A stretch of DNA of 64,000 nucleotides from G963668605 sp963668605. Its GTDB lineage: Bacteria; Acidobacteriota; Terriglobia; Bryobacterales; Bryobacteraceae. The stretch covers positions 4,402,001 through 4,466,000 of the forward strand of contig OY764903.1 of assembly GCA_963668605.1 (NCBI GenBank), read 5' to 3'. Below the pieces are notes generated by a model that had not been told where the DNA came from, searched no databases, and saw nothing but the letters and a program-made list of their open reading frames with translations. Numbering within the stretch: position 1 is the stretch's first letter; each line of letters starts with the position of its first letter. This document shows, piece after piece, positions 51,128 through 58,281 of the stretch. The translations under genes and the position numbers were made by a program.

Positions 51128-51762
51128 GCGGAAAGCTGCGGATACTGCTGGCCGACGATCATGCCATGGTGCGGCACGGGTTCCGGATGATCCTCTGTTC
51201 GCAGGCGGACATCGAGATCGTGGGCGAGGCCGGCAACGGGCGCGAAGCCGTCGAGATGGCGGCACGGCTTCAACCGGATCTGATTGTGATGGACGTCGCC
51301 ATGCCAGAGTTGAATGGCATCGAGGCAACGCGGCGGATCTGCGAGGCGTCGCCGCGCATCCGGGTTCTGGCGCTGAGCATGCACAAGGATTCGGTCTATG
51401 TGCGCGAGATCCTGCGGGCCGGCGCGCGCGGCTATCTGCTCAAGGATTCGAGCGACACCGACCTGCTGGCGGCGGTGCGCGCGGTAGCCGGCGGCGAAGG
51501 ATATCTCAGTCCGGGCGTCTCCGAAGCTGTGTTAAGCGATTACCGCCGCCACGTCACCGACCCAATCGACCTGCTGACCAGCCGCGAACGCGAGGTTCTG
51601 CAACTGATCGCTGAAGGCAAAACGAATAAGGAGATCGCGACGTTGCTCGGCTTGAGCGTGTACACGGTGGACGCGCATCGCGGCCGAATCATGGAGAAGC
51701 TCAACCTGCACAGCACCGGCGAACTGGTGCGCTTCGCGGTGCGCAAGGGTCTGATCGATTAG
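51124..51762 (+). CDS. NarL/FixJ-type response regulator
   Basis: A 212-residue partner of the upstream kinase. The receiver has LLADDHAMVRHG, phospho-acceptor Asp57 in LIVMDVAMPELNG and Lys in GYLLKDSSD. The LuxR-type DNA-binding domain is LTSREREVLQLIAEGKTNKEIA and VYTVDAHRGRIMEKLNLHST. Coupled translation (ATGA overlap) supports the pairing. It converges with dnaB, eight bases apart. Confidence 0.95.
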   Translation: MSGKLRILLADDHAMVRHGFRMILCSQADIEIVGEAGNGREAVEMAARLQPDLIVMDVAMPELNGIEATRRICEASPRIRVLALSMHKDSVYVREILRAGARGYLLKDSSDTDLLAAVRAVAGGEGYLSPGVSEAVLSDYRRHVTDPIDLLTSREREVLQLIAEGKTNKEIATLLGLSVYTVDAHRGRIMEKLNLHSTGELVRFAVRKGLID

Positions 51763-51770
51763 GATTCCGG

Positions 51771-53138
51771 TTAACCCTCGGGCCCTTCTTCGATATCGTG
51801 CAACGGGTTTTCGAATTTCGTGCACTCGCGCAGAAAGACCATCTTCACCTTGCCCGTGGGACCGTTGCGCTGCTTGGAGAGCAGCAACTCCGCGGAGCCG
51901 CGCAAGTCGTCGCGATCCGGCTTGTAAATTTCCTCGCGGAAAATGAACATGACCATGTCGGCATCCTGTTCGATGCTGCCCGATTCGCGCAGATCGCTCA
52001 ACTGCGGACGGTGGTCGCCCTGCCTCGTTTCGGTCGCGCGGCTGAGCTGCGATAGCACCAGAAACGGAACGTCCAACTCTTTGGAAAGCAGTTTCAATCC
52101 GCGCGAGAGCGCGCTAACCTCGGTGTTCCGGTTCTCGAAGCGCCCGCGACCGCTCATCAACTGCAAATAATCCACTACGACGAGGCCCAAGCCATGCTCG
52201 GCCTTCAAGCGGCGCAGTTTGGCGTGGATATCCATCAGATTGGTCGCGGCGGTGTCGTCGATAAACAGAGGCGCTTCGGAAAGATCGGCCGCGGCCACCT
52301 GCAGCTTGCGGCGCTCGTCGTGTCCGAGATAGCCCATTCGGAACTTCTGCTGATCGACGCGCGCGGCCGAACAAATCATGCGGGTGAGCAGGCTCTCCTT
52401 CGACATTTCGAGCGAAAACACGGCCACGGGGCTAGGTTCAGAGCATGTGGCGACGTGCTGCGCGATATTCAGCGCCAACGCGGTCTTGCCCATCGCCGGA
52501 CGCGCCGCCAGGATGATCAGTTCGCCGCCATGAAAACCGCTGGTCATTTCGTCCAGCTTCACGAAGCCTGTGCTAATGCCCTTGATGCGCCGGCTGGGAT
52601 CGAGAAACGCGGTCAACCCGCCTTGGTAACCCTCGATGATCTGACCCGGCCGTAACAACGCCTGCGAGGCACGCGACTCGCCGAGCTTGAGCAAAGTTTC
52701 CCCGGCGCTGGCCAGGATCGTATCGGGTTCCTCTTGGCCGATCAGGCACTGGTCGATAAGCTTTTGCGAGGTGAAGATGATGCGGCGAAGAACGGACTTG
52801 TCCTTGACAATCCGGATGTAGCCGTCCAGGTTGGCGATGTGCGGCAGACCCTCATCGAGCGAGACGAGGTAAGTGAGGCCATCCACGCTCTCCAACTCGC
52901 CGTGCTTCATCAACTCATTGGCGAGCGTAACGCGATCGATGGTATCGCCGCGGTCCTGCAATTCGCCCATGCGGTTGAAGATGCGCCGGTGCTTCTCCAG
53001 ACTGAAGTCGTCGGCCTCCAGAATGCCCGCCACCTGAACGTAGGCGGATTCCTGAATCATGATGGAACCGAGGACAAAACGCTCGGCATCCAAATTGACG
53101 GGGAGGCCCCTTTCCAGGGCCATGTCGGAGGATGCCAT
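51771..53138 (-). CDS. dnaB: Replicative DNA helicase DnaB
   Basis: A 455-residue hexameric helicase that opens DNA ahead of the replication fork. The N-terminal domain (LPVNLDAERFVLGSIMIQES) precedes a RecA-type motor with Walker A ARPAMGKTALALNIA, Walker B LGLVVVDYLQLMSG, the Gln/Arg region LSQLSRATETR and the arginine finger area EQDADMVMFIFREE. No intein is present. The region just upstream has several DnaA-box-like sites. Confidence 0.97.
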   Translation of the reverse strand: MASSDMALERGLPVNLDAERFVLGSIMIQESAYVQVAGILEADDFSLEKHRRIFNRMGELQDRGDTIDRVTLANELMKHGELESVDGLTYLVSLDEGLPHIANLDGYIRIVKDKSVLRRIIFTSQKLIDQCLIGQEEPDTILASAGETLLKLGESRASQALLRPGQIIEGYQGGLTAFLDPSRRIKGISTGFVKLDEMTSGFHGGELIILAARPAMGKTALALNIAQHVATCSEPSPVAVFSLEMSKESLLTRMICSAARVDQQKFRMGYLGHDERRKLQVAAADLSEAPLFIDDTAATNLMDIHAKLRRLKAEHGLGLVVVDYLQLMSGRGRFENRNTEVSALSRGLKLLSKELDVPFLVLSQLSRATETRQGDHRPQLSDLRESGSIEQDADMVMFIFREEIYKPDRDDLRGSAELLLSKQRNGPTGKVKMVFLRECTKFENPLHDIEEGPEG

Positions 53139-53215
53139 AGGGAATGCTTTACCTTAACTTCTTTGCAACAGCGTGTAAATACGATATTATCGCACTTGGA
53201 ATCAGTCGTTTAGAC

Positions 53216-53339
53216 TGTGGAAAACAGCTCGTTTTTTCCACAACGAGGCCGATCCGGTAAGTGCTTGAAACAACGCCTGTTAACCTCCGCATCTGGAAAC
53301 TTTTGCACAGTTTCGCGCAGATTTCCACAGGCCCTCGGA
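53216..53339. promoter_or_regulatory. Cluster of DnaA-box-like 9-mers upstream of dnaB
   Basis: TGTGGAAAA (53216-53224) and TTTTCCACA (53234-53242) form a perfect inverted pair. TTTTGCACA (53301-53309) and ATTTCCACA (53331-53339) follow in the plus orientation. They differ from TTATNCACA mainly at position 3. They lie between dnaB and the next gene, in sequence less GC-rich than the genes. Confidence 0.4.
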
Positions 53340-53371
53340 ATGTGCGGACGGCATCCAAGTTAAGATGAAAT

Positions 53372-53965
53372 ATGATTCGAGAAGTCAGATGTCTACTCTT
53401 CCTCACTGCCATCTGCGCATTCGGGCAGACGCCTGCACCCAACGCAGCACAGCCGATCAGCGGCGCGGAACGCGCCCGGTGGGCACTGAATTCCAGTTTT
53501 GGCTGGCAGAGCTTGGGCGTCGGGGCGTTCAACTCCGGTTTCTGGACAGTTTTCAACTCGCCGAAAGAATATCACGGAACTTGGGAAGGCTTTGGCAAAC
53601 GGATGGGAATGCGCACCGTCACAGTGACCGCCACGAACACGACGGAGGCATTGCTGGGCGCTGTGTGGGGCGAAGATCCGCGCTATTCGCCTGCACCGCG
53701 GGGCGCCACTTTCGGGTCGCGGGTCAAACGGTCGATCGCAATGTCGGTGGTTGCTTACGACCGGAACGGCAACCTCAGACCGGCCTACGCCCGGCAAATC
53801 GCCAACGTGGGTATCAACTTCGCTTCAAACCAATACCGGGCGGGCAGCGTGAACCAGCGCAACGATGCGTTGTTGCGATCCGTTTGGGGTGTGACGGGCC
53901 GCATGGCCGGCAACGCGTTCGCGGAATTCTGGCCCGACATCCGGCGCCGCGTGTTTAAGAAATAG
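53372..53965 (+). CDS. Secreted hypothetical protein
   Basis: A 197-residue protein with a signal peptide (MIREVRCLLFLTAICAFGQ). The mature part contains ARWALNSSFGWQSLGVGAFNSGFWTVFNSPKEYHGTWEGFGKRMG, AVWGEDPRYSPAPRGATFGSRVKRSIAMSVVAYDRNGNLRPAYARQIANVGINF and AFAEFWPDIRRRVF, which resemble a family of acidobacterial secreted proteins of unknown function, perhaps membrane-associated through Gly-rich helices. It stands alone, divergent from dnaB, and runs into the remains of a pseudogene on the other strand. Confidence 0.78.
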   Translation: MIREVRCLLFLTAICAFGQTPAPNAAQPISGAERARWALNSSFGWQSLGVGAFNSGFWTVFNSPKEYHGTWEGFGKRMGMRTVTVTATNTTEALLGAVWGEDPRYSPAPRGATFGSRVKRSIAMSVVAYDRNGNLRPAYARQIANVGINFASNQYRAGSVNQRNDALLRSVWGVTGRMAGNAFAEFWPDIRRRVFKK

Positions 53966-53968
53966 CGT

Positions 53969-54565
53969 CTGATCGGAGTACACGGCCGAGACCAGCAATT
54001 GCTGCGATTCTCCTTTTTTGAGAACGCGCGCAGCGGGCGAAACAGTGAGAGAGACGATCTGCGCTTCGTTCACGTCGATCCAAGGCGCGCCACGGAGTAA
54101 CCACGACACGAGAATCTCGTACTCCGGCGTGCCTGCTGTGAGTTTCGGACCAGGATGCTCCGCCGCGCCGACGGCCTTCTGAAGCAGCAGACTCTTCATT
54201 GGCTCAACGTGGTTGATGCGCTGCTTGCCCACCTGACCCTGCACGAATACGGACACGGTGGTGACGCCGTCGGCCACCAGCTTAATGAGACCAGCCTTGC
54301 TGACAGTGGCGATTTTTTGTTGAGCGATTTGTACTGTGCGTGGGCTGTTACATCCTGGACGCTGCCATCAGTCCGTTTGCCCATCACGAGCAAGGCTTGC
54401 GCGGCCCTCTTGCCGCGCAGCAAAATGCGCAGCGGTTCCATTTGCACGGAGGTGATTGGTCCCGCTTCCGCGGGTTTCTCTTTGGCTGGGCCCGAGTGCA
54501 AACAAAACGACGAGCATCAAACTGTCCGGCGTCTTCGCTCGAACTCTTTCGTACAGCGAATTCAC
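53969..54565 (-). pseudogene. Frameshifted, truncated gene with bacterial Ig-like (BIG2) domains
   Basis: Three frames join into one sensible protein. A signal-like start (MNSLYERVRAKTPDSLMLVV, from 54565) shifts frame near 54495 into EKPAEAGPITSVQMEPLRIL and KRTDGSVQDVTAHAQYKSLN. It shifts again in an A6 run near 54317-54322 into KIATVSKAGLIKLVADGVTTV, KSLLLQKAVGAAEHPGPKLT and SLTVSPAARVLKKGESQQLL. It then stops abruptly after SAVYSDQT at the end of the neighbouring gene. The parts match the BIG2 and cytochrome-like N-terminal regions of large DUF1549/DUF1553 proteins, whose body is gone. Confidence 0.7.
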
Positions 54566-54616
54566 TTTCGCTAGCAGTTAATTATGCGGTCATCGCGAAG
54601 GGACAGAACAGCCGAG

Positions 54617-55228
54617 TTAGCCGATGCGGCTATGCGCGATCAGCGAGAGGAACTCGTCCCGCGTCTCCTTGCGGTCGCGGAAGCCGCCCAGCATGGCGCT
54701 TGTGACCGTTCCGGAGTGCTGCTTTTCGACGCCGCGCATCATCATACAGAAGTGGCGCGCTTCGCAGACCACGCCGACGCCAAGCGGATTCAGAACCTCC
54801 TGGATGCACTCGGCAACCTCTTGCGTGAACCGTTCCTGCACCTGCAAGCGTCTCGCGAACATGTCGACAATACGCGGGATTTTGCTCAGGCCGATCACTT
54901 TGTCGCGCGGGATGTAGGCCACGTGTATCTTCCCGAAGAAGGGCAGCAGATGATGTTCGCAAAGACTGAAAAACTCAATATCTTTGACGATCACCATCTC
55001 GTCGTACTTCACGCTGAAGAGCGCATCGTTGACGATCTCCTCGATATTCTGGGCGTAACCGCTGGTGAGGAATTTCATCGCCTTGTCGGCGCGCTCGGGC
55101 GTGCGCAGAAGTCCTTCCCGCGCCGGGTCTTCACCGAGCCGAGCCAGGATTTCGGACATAAGCGGGGCAATCGAAATCTCCCCTGATTTTGGGGTCATCA
55201 TCTCTACGATAGCTTTGTTTGTCTTCAT
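54617..55228 (-). CDS. folE: GTP cyclohydrolase I
   Basis: A 203-residue enzyme that turns GTP into dihydroneopterin triphosphate for folate, queuosine or tetrahydropterin synthesis. Zinc ligands Cys90 and His93 (SLCEHHLLPFFG) and Cys161 (EARHFCMMMRGVEKQ) are all present, so it is the zinc-dependent type. It starts 18 bases after the PTPS pair and is transcribed with it, so its product is immediately available to them. Confidence 0.97.
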   Translation of the reverse strand: MKTNKAIVEMMTPKSGEISIAPLMSEILARLGEDPAREGLLRTPERADKAMKFLTSGYAQNIEEIVNDALFSVKYDEMVIVKDIEFFSLCEHHLLPFFGKIHVAYIPRDKVIGLSKIPRIVDMFARRLQVQERFTQEVAECIQEVLNPLGVGVVCEARHFCMMMRGVEKQHSGTVTSAMLGGFRDRKETRDEFLSLIAHSRIG

Positions 55229-55246
55229 GGGAAATCACCGGACCTG

Positions 55247-55690
55247 CTAGCTTAGATGCTCTCGGGACGGCAAGTCGAACGTATTCTTTTTGGTCTCTTC
55301 GAGATGGACGTGATCGAGCACGGGCATGCCCGCTGGAAACGTCTCGCTCCAGGCGTGCTGCAAACGCTCTCGCACCACGATCGCCAGGCACTCGCTCGTC
55401 GGCGCCTGCGCACCGTTCGCAAATTCGGGCGCCTGCGTATTTAGATCCCTGTGATCGAGGGGCCGCAACACAACGCGCTCGACCAGGGAATCGAGCATGC
55501 GCGGGTCAAGCACGCGACCCGAGATCTCATCCAAGGGGCCCGCGGCGCTCACGCACAAAACGTAGTTGTGCCCATGCCCAAACGGGTTGTTGCACTTCCC
55601 GTAAGTCTCGCGATTCTCTTCCGCTGACAGCGCCGGACTGTGCAGCCGGTGCGAGGCGGAGAAGCGATAGCGGCGCGTCACGCGGATCAT
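55247..55690 (-). CDS. 6-pyruvoyl/6-carboxy-tetrahydropterin synthase (PTPS/QueD family), catalytic Cys present
   Basis: A 147-residue PTPS-family enzyme acting on dihydroneopterin triphosphate. Zinc ligands are His14 (RFSASHRL) and His39/His41 (GHGHNYV). The catalytic Cys33 lies in YGKCNNPFGHGHNY, in the same pattern as animal PTPS. It could make 6-pyruvoyl-tetrahydropterin or act as QueD. Its start overlaps the stop of the second paralogue (ATGA), and folE follows 18 bases later. Confidence 0.9.
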   Translation of the reverse strand: MIRVTRRYRFSASHRLHSPALSAEENRETYGKCNNPFGHGHNYVLCVSAAGPLDEISGRVLDPRMLDSLVERVVLRPLDHRDLNTQAPEFANGAQAPTSECLAIVVRERLQHAWSETFPAGMPVLDHVHLEETKKNTFDLPSREHLS

Positions 55691-56103
55691 GCCGGCTCTC
55701 CAAAGTAGTCGACATAGAGGTCTTCGGTCTCATAGAGCCGGATGCCGTGCAGTCGCGCACTCGCTTCGGCGAGTGGCACAGCGAGTCGCTTCCAGATCTC
55801 GATGGCAATGTTCTCCGTGGTCGGAATCAGCGTGTCGAACGGCGGAACCTCGCGATTCAGAAAGCGATGATCCATCGGATCGACCACCTCGCGGTTGATG
55901 ATCTCCTTAAGTTGCTTGAGGTCGAAGACCATGCCGGTACGTGGGTCCGGATCGCCGCCGAGCGTCACTTCCAGCACGTAGTTATGGCCGTGGCCATGTG
56001 GATTGGCTGCTTCGCCATACAACGCGAAATTCTCTTCCGGAGAGAGTCGCGGGTTCGCACACAAGTGCGAGGCGGAGAATTCAACTTTGCGCGTGATGTA
56101 CAT
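55687..56103 (-). CDS. PTPS/QueD paralogue lacking the catalytic Cys
   Basis: A 138-residue paralogue of the adjacent PTPS, beginning at the ATG at 56103 after GGAG. The zinc site is complete (His13, His38, His40), but the catalytic Cys is replaced by Ala32 in YGEAANPHGHGHNY, with Glu31 beside it. PTPS-III enzymes use a Glu near this place to make 6-hydroxymethyl-dihydropterin, so a changed reaction is possible; a structural role is the alternative. Operon order is this gene, the Cys-containing paralogue, then folE. Confidence 0.88.
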   Translation of the reverse strand: MYITRKVEFSASHLCANPRLSPEENFALYGEAANPHGHGHNYVLEVTLGGDPDPRTGMVFDLKQLKEIINREVVDPMDHRFLNREVPPFDTLIPTTENIAIEIWKRLAVPLAEASARLHGIRLYETEDLYVDYFGEPA

Positions 56104-56168
56104 CTCTACTCCAATTGATGCGCCAGAAGACAGCGCAGATACTCTAAAATCATAAGGGCGGAACAAAT

Positions 56169-56681
56169 ATGAAGTTGGAACGAGTATTGCAGATTCTGAT
56201 TGGCGTGCTGCTGGCTGTCCTGGTTGTAGTGGTGGCGGGCGCGTTCCGCGAGAAGATCGTCCTGGCCGGCGACACCGCGCCGAATTTCAGCATCACGGCC
56301 GACAACGGCAAGCAGATCAGCCGCTCCGAGTTTGGGGGCAAAGTGCTGGTGCTCAATTTTTGGGCAACATGGTGCCCGCCGTGCGTCGAAGAGATTCCTT
56401 CGCTCGATGCTATGCATAAGGAATTGGCTGGCTCGGGCGTGGTGGTGCTGGCGGTCAGCGTCGACAAAAACGAGAAGGCGTACAAGGATTTCCTGCGGCG
56501 CAGCGGTGTCACTTTCACGACGGCGCGCGACGCCGAAGCGAACGTCAGCGCTGAGTATGGCACTTTCAAGTATCCGGAAACATACGTCATCGACAGCCAC
56601 GGCAAAGTGGTGCAAAAAATCATCGGCCCCACCGACTGGACTGACGCCAAGATGGTAAGCTACATCCGATCTCTGCTATAG
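56169..56681 (+). CDS. TlpA-like membrane-anchored thioredoxin
   Basis: A 170-residue periplasmic thiol-disulfide protein. One N-terminal helix anchors it (VLQILIGVLLAVLVVVVAGA). The AhpC/TlpA-type thioredoxin fold has active site FWATWCPPCVEEIP (Cys69, Cys72), and the cis-Pro loop is FKYPETYVID. It probably reduces cytochrome c apoprotein or periplasmic thiols. It begins 65 bases from the divergent PTPS gene and precedes the flavoprotein gene by 14 bases. Confidence 0.93.
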   Translation: MKLERVLQILIGVLLAVLVVVVAGAFREKIVLAGDTAPNFSITADNGKQISRSEFGGKVLVLNFWATWCPPCVEEIPSLDAMHKELAGSGVVVLAVSVDKNEKAYKDFLRRSGVTFTTARDAEANVSAEYGTFKYPETYVIDSHGKVVQKIIGPTDWTDAKMVSYIRSLL

Positions 56682-56695
56682 CGAAAGGAAGCACT

Positions 56696-58129
56696 ATGTT
56701 TCCGGCCGAAGTGAAGCGGCAGCTCGTGGAACTGCTGGGAGCGCGCGGCGTGCTCGACAGCCCGGACGACCTGCTGCTCTACGAGTACGACGGCAGCGTG
56801 GATAAGGCGCGGCCTGATCTGGTCGTCTTTCCGCGCAGCACGGCAGACGTCGCGGCCATCGTGAAACTGGCTTACGAACACCGCCTGCCCATCGTTGGCC
56901 GCGGCGCTGGAACCGGCTTGAGCGGCGGTTCAATCGCTCGCATGGGCGGCATCATGATCGCCTTCGCGCGGATGAACCACATCCTCGAAATCGACCTTGA
57001 GAATGAGCGTATGGTCGTCGAACCCGGCGTCGTCAACCTCGACATTACTCTGGCTGTGCAGCCGCAGAAATATTTTTTCGCACCCGATCCGTCCAGCCAG
57101 AAAGCCTGCACCATCGGCGGCAACGTCGCCGAAAATGCAGGCGGGCCGCACACGCTGGCCTACGGCGTCACCACGAATCATGTGCTCGGCATTGAAGTCG
57201 TTTTGCCCGACGGCAGCATCTTTACGACCGGCGGCAAAGAGACGGACCAGCCCGGCTATGACCTGACAGGTTTGCTCACCGGCTCGGAAGGCACGATGGC
57301 ATTGGTGACCAAGGTCGTCGTTCGGCTGATGCGCCAACCCGAGGCCGTGAAGACTTCGCTGGCCGTCTTCAATTCCTCGGATGACGCCGGACGCACGGTG
57401 GCCGAGCTCACGGCGCGCGGCCTGACTCCGGTAGCGGTGGAGATGCTCGACGGCGTAATGCTGCGCATGGTGGAGGAGGCCACGCACGCCGGTTATCCGA
57501 TGGATGCGCAAGCGGTGCTGCTGATCGAACTCGAAGGCCTACGCGAGGCCGTCGAAGAACAACTTGAGCAGGTCCGCGCCGCGTGTATGGCCTGCAACGC
57601 ACGCGAGTTCCGCGTCGCCAAAACACCGGAGGAACGCGAACTGCTGTGGAAAGGCCGCAAGAATGCCTTCGGCGCCATCGGCCGCGTCAGCCCGTTTTAC
57701 TATGTGCAGGACGGCGTCGTTCCGCGCAGCCGCATTGCGGAGACGCTCGCCGTGATCGGCGAGGTGAGCAAGAAAACCGGGCTGATCATCAGCAACATTT
57801 TCCACGCCGGCGACGGCAACATGCACCCGATCATTTTGTTCGACGCGCGCAAACCCGGCGAACTCGAAAAGGCGCGCCTGGCGGGCGAAGAGATCCTGCG
57901 CTATTGCATCTCGGTCGGCGGCTCGATCACAGGCGAGCACGGCGTCGGAATGGAAAAGAACGAACTGATGGCCGAGCAGTTCTCCCCCGAAACCATCGCC
58001 ATGTTGACGAACTTCAAGGAGCTTTTCGACGACGGCGGACGATTCAATCCGGGCAAACTACTTCCCACAGGCAAAGGCTGCATCGAAATCACGCAGTCGC
58101 CGCTCACGGCGGACAGCGCAATGCTTTAG
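56696..58129 (+). CDS. FAD-linked oxidase, GlcD/D-lactate dehydrogenase family
   Basis: A 477-residue cytoplasmic flavoprotein oxidising a 2-hydroxyacid such as glycolate or D-lactate. The PCMH-type FAD-binding part has PIVGRGAGTGLSGGSIARMGG and FFAPDPSSQKACTIGGNVAENAGG. The C-terminal half has NIFHAGDGNMHPIILFDARK and GGSITGEHGVGMEKN. It lacks the Fe-S subunit GlcF nearby, though the HdrD-like protein at 6-8 kb could serve a similar role. Glycolate cannot be told from lactate here. Confidence 0.92.
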   Translation: MFPAEVKRQLVELLGARGVLDSPDDLLLYEYDGSVDKARPDLVVFPRSTADVAAIVKLAYEHRLPIVGRGAGTGLSGGSIARMGGIMIAFARMNHILEIDLENERMVVEPGVVNLDITLAVQPQKYFFAPDPSSQKACTIGGNVAENAGGPHTLAYGVTTNHVLGIEVVLPDGSIFTTGGKETDQPGYDLTGLLTGSEGTMALVTKVVVRLMRQPEAVKTSLAVFNSSDDAGRTVAELTARGLTPVAVEMLDGVMLRMVEEATHAGYPMDAQAVLLIELEGLREAVEEQLEQVRAACMACNAREFRVAKTPEERELLWKGRKNAFGAIGRVSPFYYVQDGVVPRSRIAETLAVIGEVSKKTGLIISNIFHAGDGNMHPIILFDARKPGELEKARLAGEEILRYCISVGGSITGEHGVGMEKNELMAEQFSPETIAMLTNFKELFDDGGRFNPGKLLPTGKGCIEITQSPLTADSAML

Positions 58130-58160
58130 TCCGAAGACAAGCTAATGGCCTGCATCAGCG

Positions 58161-58253
58161 GCGACTCCGGTCGCTAGCGCTTCCGGCACTGTTAGGTGTT
58201 GCGCCCGGCGGCAATTCGTTCAACGGTGCCGGGAGCGGGAGCGACCGGAGGCG
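58161..58253. repeat. Head-to-head dispersed repeat pair between convergent genes
   Basis: A minus-oriented unit (58161-58193) and a plus-oriented unit (58222-58253, ACGGTGCCGGGAGCGGGAGC then GACCGGAGGCG) are complementary at about 29 of 35 positions, with a 28-base loop. The whole forms a large imperfect hairpin between the glcD-like gene and the convergent toroid enzyme gene. The same unit recurs at 63.1 kb and, degenerate, at 42.4 kb. Confidence 0.82.
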
Positions 58254-58281
58254 GCGATTTCGTTGCGCTTCGTACGAGGGT

